A stretch of DNA of 5,153 bases from Deltaproteobacteria bacterium (GTDB lineage Bacteria > Desulfobacterota > DSM-4660 > Desulfatiglandales > B25-G16), in the NCBI GenBank assembly GCA_019308645.1, contig JAFDHR010000195.1, forward strand, positions 1 to 5,153, written 5' to 3'. This document shows, in pieces, positions 1-5,153 of this stretch. The notes below the pieces were generated by a model. It was given only the letters and a program-made list of their open reading frames with translations, had not been told where the DNA came from and made no database searches. Numbering within the stretch: position 1 is the stretch's first letter; each line of letters opens with the position of its first letter. The position numbers and the translations under genes were made by a program.

Positions 1-41
1 CACATATTTTAAGAACGTTCTCGATTATTACTCCAACCTAA
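1..41 (-). other. Predicted left junction: start of first integron cassette (off-window)
   Basis: If the attI core at 36-42 is real, recombination would occur after the G of GTTAGGT on the minus strand. Everything from 41 leftward would then be the first gene cassette, read on the minus strand. Only 41 bases are visible, so no cassette gene or attC site can be seen. The stretch contains a perfect 10-bp palindrome, AGAACGTTCT (12-21). A minus-strand ATG lies at 5-3, but it has no ribosome binding site at a useful distance. This call is inference from the usual integron layout, in which intI and cassettes diverge from attI. Confidence 0.25.
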
Positions 42-80
42 CGTATAGTATTAAGCAGAAAAAATTCTGTGTATTAACGC
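36..80 (-). other. attI: Candidate attI recombination site of the integron
   Basis: Seen: the minus strand of 36-42 reads GTTAGGT, an exact match to the integron core GTTRRRY. Seven bases away, 50-56 (ATTAAGC on the + strand) is a one-mismatch copy in the opposite orientation. Together they form the inverted pair of core-like boxes expected of a simple attI site. A direct near-repeat, GTATTAAGC (48-56) and GTATTAACGC (71-80), resembles the extra integrase-binding repeats of attI. There is also a 5-bp inverted repeat, CAGAA/TTCTG (56-60/65-69). Known: attI lies just upstream of intI, and cassettes insert at G^TTRRRY reading away from intI. The position, 100 bp upstream of the integrase start, fits. 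attI sites are poorly conserved between integrons, so this rests on motif and position only. Confidence 0.5.
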
Positions 81-93
81 TATATATTTTCTT

Positions 94-114
94 TATAATA
101 TGGTATTATACCGT
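94..114. promoter_or_regulatory. Putative promoter/operator region of intI
   Basis: A perfect TATAAT lies at 94-99 on the + strand, 42 bp before the GTG start, and could be the -10 of the integrase promoter. A second perfect TATAAT lies on the minus strand at 110-105, where a cassette promoter would be expected. Overlapping the latter is the palindrome GGTAT-T-ATACC (102-112). None of these has a good -35 hexamer at 16-18 bp, and the region is so AT-rich that chance matches are likely. No LexA box of the CTGT-N8-ACAG type is present, so SOS control as in some proteobacterial integrons is not supported here. Confidence 0.25.
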
Positions 115-141
115 TTAATACAGCTTTGAAGGGAATATATT

Positions 142-1152
142 GTGGCATATAAGAGAGAACATGTAAAGGAAAGGTTTCGTCCAAAGCCAGGTAAGCTTTT
201 AGATCAAGTGCAGGAGGTAATGCGTTATCATCATTACGCAATCCGGACAGAACAAACGTATGTAAAATGGATATCGGATTATATCCGCTTTAATGGTACC
301 CGGCACCCTCGGGAAATGGGTAAACCGGAGATCGAACGGTTTTTAAGTCATCTAGCGGTTAATAGGAACGTGGCGCCTTCAACACAGAATCAGGCGCTTA
401 ATGCGATTCTTTTTCTTTACAAACATGTTATAGACATGCCGCTTGACGATTACATCGATGCAACCCGTTCGAAAAAGCGGCAAAGATTGCCGACGGTGTT
501 GAACCAGTCAGAGATCAGTCGATTTTTTCAATACATAAGTGGGACAAATGAGCTAATGGCAAAGCTCTTGTACGGCGCAGGTTTGCGTTTGATGGAATGT
601 ATCCGGCTTCGAGTAACCGATGTAGATTTTGAAAATCATCAAATTATTGTACGGGACGGAAAGGGTGGAAAAGACCGGGCAACGGTTTTGCCGAAGACTA
701 TGCAGGAAGATTTGCGGTTTCATCTAAAGGGGGTTCGAAAGCTTTTTGAACAGGATTTGGCTGAGGGGCGGGCGGATGTATATATGCCGCATGCATTGGC
801 GAAGAAATATCCGGGGGCTGGAAAGTTGTGGATATGGCAATGGATTTTCCCTGCGAAGAATTGCTCAAGAGATCCAAGGACAGGAAAGGTGCGCCGGCAC
901 CATACCCATGAAACTGGTTTACAGAAAGCGGTGGCGAATGCCGCGAAAAAGGCGGGCATTAATAAGCGGGTAAGTCCGCATACACTTCGTCATTCGTTTG
1001 CAACGCATATGCTGGAAGCAGGTAAGGATATTCGGCGTGTGCAAGAACTCTTAGGGCATGCGGACGTGCAGACAACCATGATTTATACGCACGTGATGAG
1101 TATAAATTTTGAAACACTGGGGAGTCCACTGGATAATCTGGATAGCGCTTGA
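142..1152 (+). CDS. intI: Integron integrase IntI (tyrosine site-specific recombinase)
   Basis: The product is a 336-residue tyrosine recombinase that would insert and excise gene cassettes at attI and attC sites. The N-terminal SAM-like core-binding domain is at about residues 17-110 and the catalytic domain at about 120-325. Catalytic residues are all visible: R149 (GAGLRL), the beta-hairpin lysine K174 (DGKGGKDR), H280 and R283 (HTLRHSF), H306 (LGHAD) and nucleophile Y315 (MIYTHV). The feature that separates IntI from XerC/XerD is the extra patch at about 213-255. It contains HALAKKYPGAGK, then WQWIFP, then DPRTGKVRRHH, as in known integron integrases. Length matches IntI1 (337 residues from memory), so the gene looks intact. 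The start is GTG at 142, with GAAGGG at 128-133 and an 8-base spacer. The gene stands alone: attI-like DNA upstream, a small hairpin downstream. Activity is inferred, not shown. Confidence 0.95.
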   Translation: MAYKREHVKERFRPKPGKLLDQVQEVMRYHHYAIRTEQTYVKWISDYIRFNGTRHPREMGKPEIERFLSHLAVNRNVAPSTQNQALNAILFLYKHVIDMPLDDYIDATRSKKRQRLPTVLNQSEISRFFQYISGTNELMAKLLYGAGLRLMECIRLRVTDVDFENHQIIVRDGKGGKDRATVLPKTMQEDLRFHLKGVRKLFEQDLAEGRADVYMPHALAKKYPGAGKLWIWQWIFPAKNCSRDPRTGKVRRHHTHETGLQKAVANAAKKAGINKRVSPHTLRHSFATHMLEAGKDIRRVQELLGHADVQTTMIYTHVMSINFETLGSPLDNLDSA

Positions 1153-1173
1153 ATTCAGTCTATCTACCAATCC

Positions 1174-1202
1174 AGCCTGGAAACAGGCTTGAAATAGTTT
1201 TT
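1174..1202 (+). terminator. Possible intrinsic terminator of intI
   Basis: A perfect 6-bp stem, AGCCTG/CAGGCT (1174-1179/1184-1189), closes a GAAA tetraloop 21 bases after the intI stop codon. A run of five T follows at 1198-1202. The stem is short and eight bases separate it from the T-run, so termination would be weak at best. Confidence 0.35.
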
Positions 1203-1248
1203 GTGGAAATCATATTCTGCAAATCCTGTTGATTGCTTTTGTATAACA

Positions 1249-1290
1249 ACCGGCTTGATTCCTTGGGCCGGTCGTCCTTTTTTGGGACGA
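1249..1290. terminator. Tandem hairpins, possible terminator
   Basis: The first stem is ACCGGC/GCCGGT (1249-1254/1267-1272) with a 12-base loop. It overlaps by one base a second stem, TCGTCC/GGACGA (1272-1277/1285-1290), whose loop contains six T. On the + strand the T-run lies 5 bases after the first stem, so this could be a backup terminator for intI. Both stems are short, and the region could instead be a remnant of a mobile element. The function is a guess. Confidence 0.25.
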
Positions 1291-1398
1291 TGTCGGGAAT
1301 GTTGTCAACTATTAAAGTTCACGGCTTCCTTATGATCTGTTTGCGATTAGCAAGGTTCTATGATAAACTTAGCCCAGACATGTCGGGGAACTTTTTCC

Positions 1399-1563
1399 GA
1401 CAGGCCCGCCCTGCCTGCCCTGGCCTCCGGCTCGTAGCCTACGCCTCGGAGAGCGCGACTTCCTCGGCAAATATCGCAATGTCTATATTATTTATAAGTC
1501 CTGGCAATACAGCCTCAGCATTGTATGCCAGGTCTGGGCCAGGGCAGGCAGGGCGGGCCTGTC
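1399..1563. repeat. Structured 165-bp element bounded by perfect 27-bp inverted repeats
   Basis: Positions 1399-1425 are the exact reverse complement of 1537-1563. The arms are much richer in G+C than the surroundings (they contain GCCCGCCCTGCCTGCCCTGG). After two mismatches the pairing continues outward with five T/A pairs (1392-1396 with 1566-1570). Inside are two smaller foldable units. One is a quasi-palindrome at 1425-1451, with CTCCG/CGGAG outside and CGTAG-C-CTACG at its centre. The other is a hairpin at 1500-1532, CCTGGCA/TGCCAGG then, after one bulged base, TACA/TGTA. No transposase is encoded. The structure suits a MITE-like or REP/BIME-like non-autonomous repeat. I cannot tell from one copy whether it is dispersed in the genome. 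Integron core motifs are absent, so it is not a recognisable attC. Confidence 0.65.
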
Positions 1564-1583
1564 TAAAAAATGGGATCTATACG

Positions 1584-1643
1584 ATAAATTTAAAGAAAAT
1601 ACTATTGTCAGGCATACTGATAGTTTTGATGGCGTTTGGCTGT
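1584..1643 (+). other. Lipoprotein-like leader in frame with msrAB but lacking a start codon
   Basis: In the msrAB frame these codons read [20 protein letters not shown]: two lysines, a hydrophobic core and a cysteine at a lipobox-like position (A-F-G-C). The spacing and composition are typical of a lipoprotein signal peptide, though Phe at -2 is not ideal. The first codon is ATA where ATG would complete a textbook leader, and GGGA at 1572-1575 sits at ribosome-binding distance before it. The only standard start codons nearby are TTG at 1605 and ATG at 1629, which would remove the lysines or the hydrophobic core. This may be the decayed leader of a once exported MsrAB, or AUA initiation, or a sequencing error. 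Confidence 0.45.
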
Positions 1644-1682
1644 CAGAATGCCACAAACCATGAAAATGAGGCGAGAGATACC

Positions 1683-2702
1683 ATGGACAAACAGCGCATC
1701 GAATTAGAAACAGCAACATTTGCCGGCGGCTGCTTTTGGTGTATTGAATCAGATTTCGAGAAGGTCGACGGTGTTGTCGATGTCATATCCGGTTACACTG
1801 GTGGTCATAAAGAAAATCCGACCTACGAAAGCGTATCATCCGGTGATACCGGTCACGTTGAAGCAGTGCAGGTACACTATGATCCTTCTAAGGTGACGTA
1901 TAAGGAAATCCTGGACATTTTCTGGAGGCATATAGATCCGACCGATCCCGGCGGGCAGTTCGCGGATCGCGGTTCACAATACCGGACAGGAATTTTTTAT
2001 CATAATGAGGAACAGAAGATGCAGGCAGAGCAGTCCAAAGAAGAGTTCAATACAATGAGGAAATTTGAAAAACCAGTTGTCACCGAGATTGTCCAATTTT
2101 CAAAGTTCCACAGGGCAGAGGAGTACCATCAGGACTACTATAAGAAAAACCCTATCAAATACAAGTACTATCGCTTTAACTCGGATCGGGAGAAATTTCT
2201 AAGAAAGGTATGGCAGGATTCCATGGAAGGAGAGGAAATGCATACTAAGGACACGAAATATATAAAGCCCAGCGATAAAGAAGTGTTGCGACAGAAATTG
2301 ACGCCGATGCAGTACAATGTTACCCAGGAGGATGGAACTGAACCGCCCTTTAAAAACGAGTACTGGGATAACAAAACACCTGGCATATACGTTGACATCG
2401 TCTCGGGAGAACCTCTGTTCAGCTCACTTGACAAGTTTGACTCCGGGACCGGGTGGCCCAGCTTTACAAAATATCTTAAGCCGGATAACAGCGTTGAAAG
2501 AGAAGACAGAAGCCGTTCCACCCTCCGCACGGAAGTTCGAAGCAAGCACGGGGACTCTCATCTTGGGCATGTGTTTACTGATGGACCAACGCCTACGGGT
2601 TTGAGATATTGCATCAATTCAGCAGCCTTAAAATTTATTCCTAAAGAAGATTTAGAAAAGGAGGGCTACGGGGAATACCTGAAACTCTTTGAAGAAAAGT
2701 AA
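1683..2702 (+). CDS. msrAB: Bifunctional peptide methionine sulfoxide reductase MsrA/MsrB
   Basis: This fused enzyme reduces methionine-S-sulfoxide (MsrA part) and methionine-R-sulfoxide (MsrB part) in oxidised proteins. From the ATG at 1683 it has 339 residues. MsrA covers about 8-175, with catalytic GCFWC (C17, and C20 as likely resolving partner), [15 protein letters not shown] and the [11 protein letters not shown] motif. MsrB covers about 195-320, with [24 protein letters not shown] and catalytic C310 in RYCINSAAL. The MsrB zinc CxxC pairs are absent. The frame holds only C17, C20 and C310 after this start, so MsrB has no second cysteine of its own. The start is uncertain: GAGG at 1668-1671 lies 11 bases before 1683, while a lipoprotein-like leader in the same frame (1584-1643) lacks a standard start. 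The reading frame extends to a TTG at 1233, which I reject. Cytoplasmic if 1683 is used; envelope-anchored if the leader is translated. Confidence 0.88.
   Translation: MDKQRIELETATFAGGCFWCIESDFEKVDGVVDVISGYTGGHKENPTYESVSSGDTGHVEAVQVHYDPSKVTYKEILDIFWRHIDPTDPGGQFADRGSQYRTGIFYHNEEQKMQAEQSKEEFNTMRKFEKPVVTEIVQFSKFHRAEEYHQDYYKKNPIKYKYYRFNSDREKFLRKVWQDSMEGEEMHTKDTKYIKPSDKEVLRQKLTPMQYNVTQEDGTEPPFKNEYWDNKTPGIYVDIVSGEPLFSSLDKFDSGTGWPSFTKYLKPDNSVEREDRSRSTLRTEVRSKHGDSHLGHVFTDGPTPTGLRYCINSAALKFIPKEDLEKEGYGEYLKLFEEK
2227..2240 (+). promoter_or_regulatory. Internal ribosome-binding site and ATG at the MsrA/MsrB junction
   Basis: AAGGAGAGG at 2227-2235 is a strong Shine-Dalgarno match. It is followed, 5 bases after the AGGAG core, by an in-frame ATG at 2238-2240. 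The ATG falls in the linker between the MsrA and MsrB domains. Initiation there would give a free MsrB of 154 residues ([16 protein letters not shown]...) in addition to the fusion. The purine run also encodes the linker residues (MEGEEM), so it may be only codon content. Confidence 0.35.
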
Positions 2703-2868
2703 AGGTCATCCACCATGCTCTTCACCTCCTTTGTAAATACCAGAAAATGGGCCTTTCGGTCCCTGCCTCTGGAGTTGCCGATAGGCTCTGGAAACAAATT
2801 TCAAAAAAGCCACCTATGCCCTTCCTTTAATTATTGAGTAGATACTAAAAGGATTACCACGGAGAATA
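2703..2868. other. msrAB-tex intergenic region
   Basis: These 166 bases hold no gene I can support. TCACCTCCTTT at 2722-2732 equals the conserved 3' end of 16S rRNA, meaning that the minus strand carries a perfect Shine-Dalgarno with an ATG (2716-2714) 7 bases on, opening only 16 codons. A 5-bp hairpin, GGGCC-TTTC-GGTCC, sits at 2749-2762 without a following T-run. I find no convincing promoter for tex, although the spacing from msrAB suggests it has its own. Confidence 0.4.
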
Positions 2869-5031
2869 ATGAACGAGGAACATATTGCCAAGATTGCCGA
2901 TGAACTGAGCCTTTTGCCCCACCATGTAATGACCACTGCCGGATTGCTTGAAGATGGCGCCACAGTGCCCTTTATTGCCAGATACAGGAAGGAGGCAACC
3001 GGCTCTCTTGATGAAGTAACCGTAACCGCCATACGTGACAGGATGGCTCAACTAAAGGAATTGGGAAAGCGCCGTAAGAGCATACTCAACTCGCTTGAGG
3101 AGAGGGAGTTGCTCACAGATGAGTTGAAAGAAAAGATCCTTGCCGCTCAGGGTGTGACCGCCCTTGAGGATATTTATTTACCTTTCAGGCCAAAACGACG
3201 TACCAGGGCAATCGTAGCCAGGGAAAGGGGACTTGAACCTCTGGCCAAAATTATCTTCGAGCAGCAGGAAGGCACAGATCCAATTGCGGAGGCAATCGTC
3301 TATATTGACCCGGAAAAAGGGATTGAAACAAAAGAAGATGCGCTTGCAGGCAGCAGAGATATCATTGCCGAGTGGGTAAATGAAGACCCAAAAGCCCGCG
3401 AAAAAATGCGTACCCTTTACGCTCAGAAAGGGATATTTCGGGTGATAGTAATTCCAGGCAAAGAGTCAGAGGGCGCCAAGTTTCGTGACTACTTTGATTA
3501 TGAGGAGCCAGTCTCTAAAGCACCCTCCCACAGGATTTTGGCCATGCGCAGGGGTGAAAAGGAGGGTTTTTTGAGTTTGCAGGTACACCCTCCTGAGGAT
3601 GAAGCTCTCACCCTGTTGGAGGCCCTGTTTGTCAAGGGAGAAAATGCTGCATCCTCTCAGGTGAAAGAAGCAGTTCAGGATAGCTATCGCAGGCTCTTGT
3701 CCTCTGCTATGGAAACAGAGATCCGTTGTGAAACTAAAGAACTGGCCGATAGAAAGGCGATAAGGATATTTGCCAACAGTCTCAGAGAACTTCTACTCGC
3801 CCCTCCGTTGGGCCAAAAAAGTGTGATAGCAATTGACCCAGGTATCCGTACCGGTTGCAAAGTTGTCTGCCTGGACAAACAAGGAAAATTACTTCACACT
3901 GATACTCTCCACCCCTTTAAATCCGAGAAGGAACCCTCTGATGCAAAAGAGATCCTTTTCAGGCTTTGCTCGAAGCATAAAGTAGAGGCCATTGCAGTAG
4001 GAAATGGCACTGGAGGAAGGGAAACTGAGTCCTTCATCAAAGACTGTAATCTGCCAGGAAATATTCCGGTGGTGGTTGTCAATGAGAGCGGTGCATCTGT
4101 CTATTCTGCATCTGAGATGGCTCGAGCTGAGTTTCCCAATCTGGATATTACCTTTCGGGGGGCGGTCTCCATAGGAAGGCGCCTTATGGATCCCCTGGCG
4201 GAGCTTGTAAAGATCGATCCTAAATCTATTGGTGTGGGACAATACCAGCATGATGTAAACCAGCAGGCACTCAAAAGAAGCCTAGATGATGTGGTTATGA
4301 GTTGTGTCAATGCGGTAGGTGTGGAAGTTAATACAGCCAGCGAGAAGCTCCTGAAGTACGTTTCTGGTCTTGGTTCACAGTTGGCCAAAAACATTATCAC
4401 ATACCGCAACGAACACGGTCCTCTTTCATCCAGGAACGAGTTAAAAAAGGCGAAACGGATGGGTTCCAAAGCGTTTGAGCAGGCCGCTGGCTTTCTTCGA
4501 ATCATGGGAGAAAAAAATCCACTTGATGCGAGTGCGGTTCATCCAGAGTCGTATACGATTGTAGAAGCCATGGCAAGAGACCTAAGTTGTTCTGTAAGAG
4601 ATCTTCTCGATGATGAAAAGCTTCGTCAGCACATTGATTTATCTGTGTACATAACAGAAAAGGTAGGAATGCCTACTTTAACCGATATCATGGATGAACT
4701 CGCCAAACCCGGGCGTGATCCTCGGAAACAGTTTGAAGGCCCAAGCTTTGCTGAAGGGATTACGCAGATCAATGATCTTCGTCCAGGCATGAGGATTCCA
4801 GGTGTGATCACCAATGTGACCACCTTCGGGGCCTTTGTTGATATCGGAGTACATCAAGACGGCCTGGTTCACATCAGCCAGCTAGCGAATCACTTCGTGA
4901 AAGACCCAGGTCAGGTGGTAAGGGTTAACCAGCGTGTAATGGTCACGGTCCTTGACGTGGAGCTTGAAAGAAACCGCATCTCGCTTTCCATGAAAGATAC
5001 CCTGAATTTGGAATCAAACATAGACTTTTAA
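2869..5031 (+). CDS. tex: Tex family RNA-binding transcription accessory protein (YdcI/Tex)
   Basis: The 720-residue cytoplasmic protein has the full Tex architecture. The helical Tex N-terminal region (about 5-200) contains VPFIARYRKEATGSLDE and LEDIYLPFRPKRRTRA. A YqgF/RNase H-like domain (about 316-445) has the AIDPGIRTGCK strand and NGTGGRETE. A helix-hairpin-helix region (about 480-560) includes VGVEVNTASEKLL, LGSQLAKNI and FLRIMG. A C-terminal S1 RNA-binding domain (about 636-708) contains GVITNVTTFGAFVDIG and GLVHIS, ending in RISLSMK. Tex binds nucleic acid and has been linked to transcription regulation, toxin expression and stress tolerance; its exact reaction is not settled. The protein ends 12 residues after the S1 domain, so it lacks the longer tail of some proteobacterial versions but matches compact family members. 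The start is ATG at 2869, with GGAG at 2861-2864. It lies 166 bp after msrAB on the same strand, probably a separate transcription unit. Confidence 0.96.
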   Translation: MNEEHIAKIADELSLLPHHVMTTAGLLEDGATVPFIARYRKEATGSLDEVTVTAIRDRMAQLKELGKRRKSILNSLEERELLTDELKEKILAAQGVTALEDIYLPFRPKRRTRAIVARERGLEPLAKIIFEQQEGTDPIAEAIVYIDPEKGIETKEDALAGSRDIIAEWVNEDPKAREKMRTLYAQKGIFRVIVIPGKESEGAKFRDYFDYEEPVSKAPSHRILAMRRGEKEGFLSLQVHPPEDEALTLLEALFVKGENAASSQVKEAVQDSYRRLLSSAMETEIRCETKELADRKAIRIFANSLRELLLAPPLGQKSVIAIDPGIRTGCKVVCLDKQGKLLHTDTLHPFKSEKEPSDAKEILFRLCSKHKVEAIAVGNGTGGRETESFIKDCNLPGNIPVVVVNESGASVYSASEMARAEFPNLDITFRGAVSIGRRLMDPLAELVKIDPKSIGVGQYQHDVNQQALKRSLDDVVMSCVNAVGVEVNTASEKLLKYVSGLGSQLAKNIITYRNEHGPLSSRNELKKAKRMGSKAFEQAAGFLRIMGEKNPLDASAVHPESYTIVEAMARDLSCSVRDLLDDEKLRQHIDLSVYITEKVGMPTLTDIMDELAKPGRDPRKQFEGPSFAEGITQINDLRPGMRIPGVITNVTTFGAFVDIGVHQDGLVHISQLANHFVKDPGQVVRVNQRVMVTVLDVELERNRISLSMKDTLNLESNIDF

Positions 5032-5153
5032 ATAAAAAGTGTATCTACCCAGGTACATCTCCCCAACGAGACAAAGCCTCTCCCCATGCGTATAGCTTAT
5101 TTAGCTGAGAGGGCAACAAAAAATGTATCTGTTCTTCATTTTTTGCTGGACTC
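5032..5153. other. Tail after tex: no supported gene; AT-rich inverted repeat
   Basis: The 122 bases after the tex stop contain an 8-bp inverted repeat, AAAAAATG/CATTTTTT (5118-5125/5137-5144), with an 11-base loop. The stem is nearly all A/T, so it is a poor terminator. A + strand frame from ATG 5086 stays open to the window edge (MRIAYLAERATKNVSVLHFL...). It has no ribosome binding site, and it is also the frame of tex beyond its stop, so chance is likely. A second ATG at 5123 also stays open. Neither can be called a gene without the sequence to the right. Confidence 0.2.

Larger units (their letters stand above)
1153..1682. other. Long gene-free stretch between intI and msrAB
   Basis: About 530 bases hold no convincing gene. 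In order they contain a GAAA-loop hairpin just after intI (1174-1189), two adjacent hairpins (1249-1290), a short direct repeat ATGTCGGG (1290-1297 and 1380-1387), a structured element with 27-bp inverted repeats (1399-1563), and an in-frame lipoprotein-like leader (1584-1643). The msrAB reading frame stays open back to a TTG at 1233. The translated stretch before about residue 119 of that frame (low-complexity, following the GC-rich repeat arms) resembles no protein I recognise and has no ribosome binding site, so I treat it as non-coding. Confidence 0.6.

Noticed and set aside
12..21. Palindrome AGAACGTTCT as an operator
   Set aside because: A 10-bp palindrome can occur by chance, has no visible gene to control, and lies at the window edge.
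36..141. LexA (SOS) box controlling intI
   Set aside because: No CTGT-N8-ACAG motif is present upstream of intI. CAGAA/TTCTG (56-69) is a short AT-rich inverted repeat that does not match a LexA site I know.
1399..1563. attC site of an integron cassette
   Set aside because: The imperfect inner hairpin with a bulged base is reminiscent of attC, but neither RYYYAAC nor GTTRRRY occurs at the ends. The repeat arms are perfect rather than imperfect, and the element lies on the non-cassette side of intI.
1452..1640. Remnant of a small GIY-YIG type endonuclease (a frame reading NVYIIYKS near 1480)
   Set aside because: The first residues are faintly suggestive, but the rest of the GIY-YIG domain is absent and the frame continues through the repeat arm.
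1233..1682. N-terminal extension of MsrAB by 150 residues from a TTG start, giving a 489-residue protein
   Set aside because: The extension runs through the 27-bp inverted repeats and hairpins, resembles no domain, has no ribosome binding site, and places a lipoprotein-like leader in the middle of the protein. The open frame looks fortuitous.
2168..2545. 125-codon minus-strand open frame inside msrAB
   Set aside because: It is antisense to the conserved MsrA/MsrB sequence, with no family resemblance and no supporting ribosome binding site.
3889..4505. Open frames of 120-134 codons on the minus strand inside tex
   Set aside because: They are antisense to a strongly conserved protein, have no recognisable domains, and are expected as codon-structure shadows.

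Overview
The window (5153 bp, moderate G+C, AT-rich at the left end) reads as bacterial chromosome. It carries an integron integrase platform next to two ordinary housekeeping or stress genes, all on the + strand. The taxon cannot be named from the sequence. A lipoprotein-type leader before msrAB suggests a cell envelope that uses lipoproteins. The setting, an integrase beside a chromosomal gene such as tex with no resistance or transposon genes in view, fits a sedentary chromosomal integron of an environmental bacterium better than a mobile class 1-type integron.

Layout. 1-141: AT-rich intergenic DNA with a candidate attI site (about 36-80). Its 7-bp core matches the integron consensus on the minus strand, so any cassette array should run leftward out of the window. 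142-1152: a full-length integron integrase (intI) with a GTG start and all catalytic residues of the tyrosine recombinase family. 1153-1682: about 530 bp with no convincing gene. It holds a small terminator-like hairpin, a second pair of hairpins, and a 165-bp element bounded by a perfect 27-bp inverted repeat. After the element comes an in-frame lipoprotein-like leader with no standard start codon. 1683-2702: msrAB, a fused methionine sulfoxide reductase A/B, with an SD-like purine run and ATG at the junction of the two domains. 2703-2868: a short intergenic stretch containing a copy of the anti-Shine-Dalgarno sequence of 16S rRNA. 2869-5031: tex, a complete RNA-binding Tex/YdcI-family protein. 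5032-5153: the tail, with no assignable gene.

How the parts relate. The integrase and attI candidate would work together to insert and excise cassettes lying to the left. MsrAB repairs both stereoisomers of oxidised methionine. Tex is an accessory factor acting on RNA and transcription. Nothing in the sequence shows that the three genes share a pathway; msrAB and tex look like chromosomal flank. No new multi-gene system is visible. The points most worth a second look are the attI candidate, the structured element just before msrAB, and the uncertain 5' end of msrAB.
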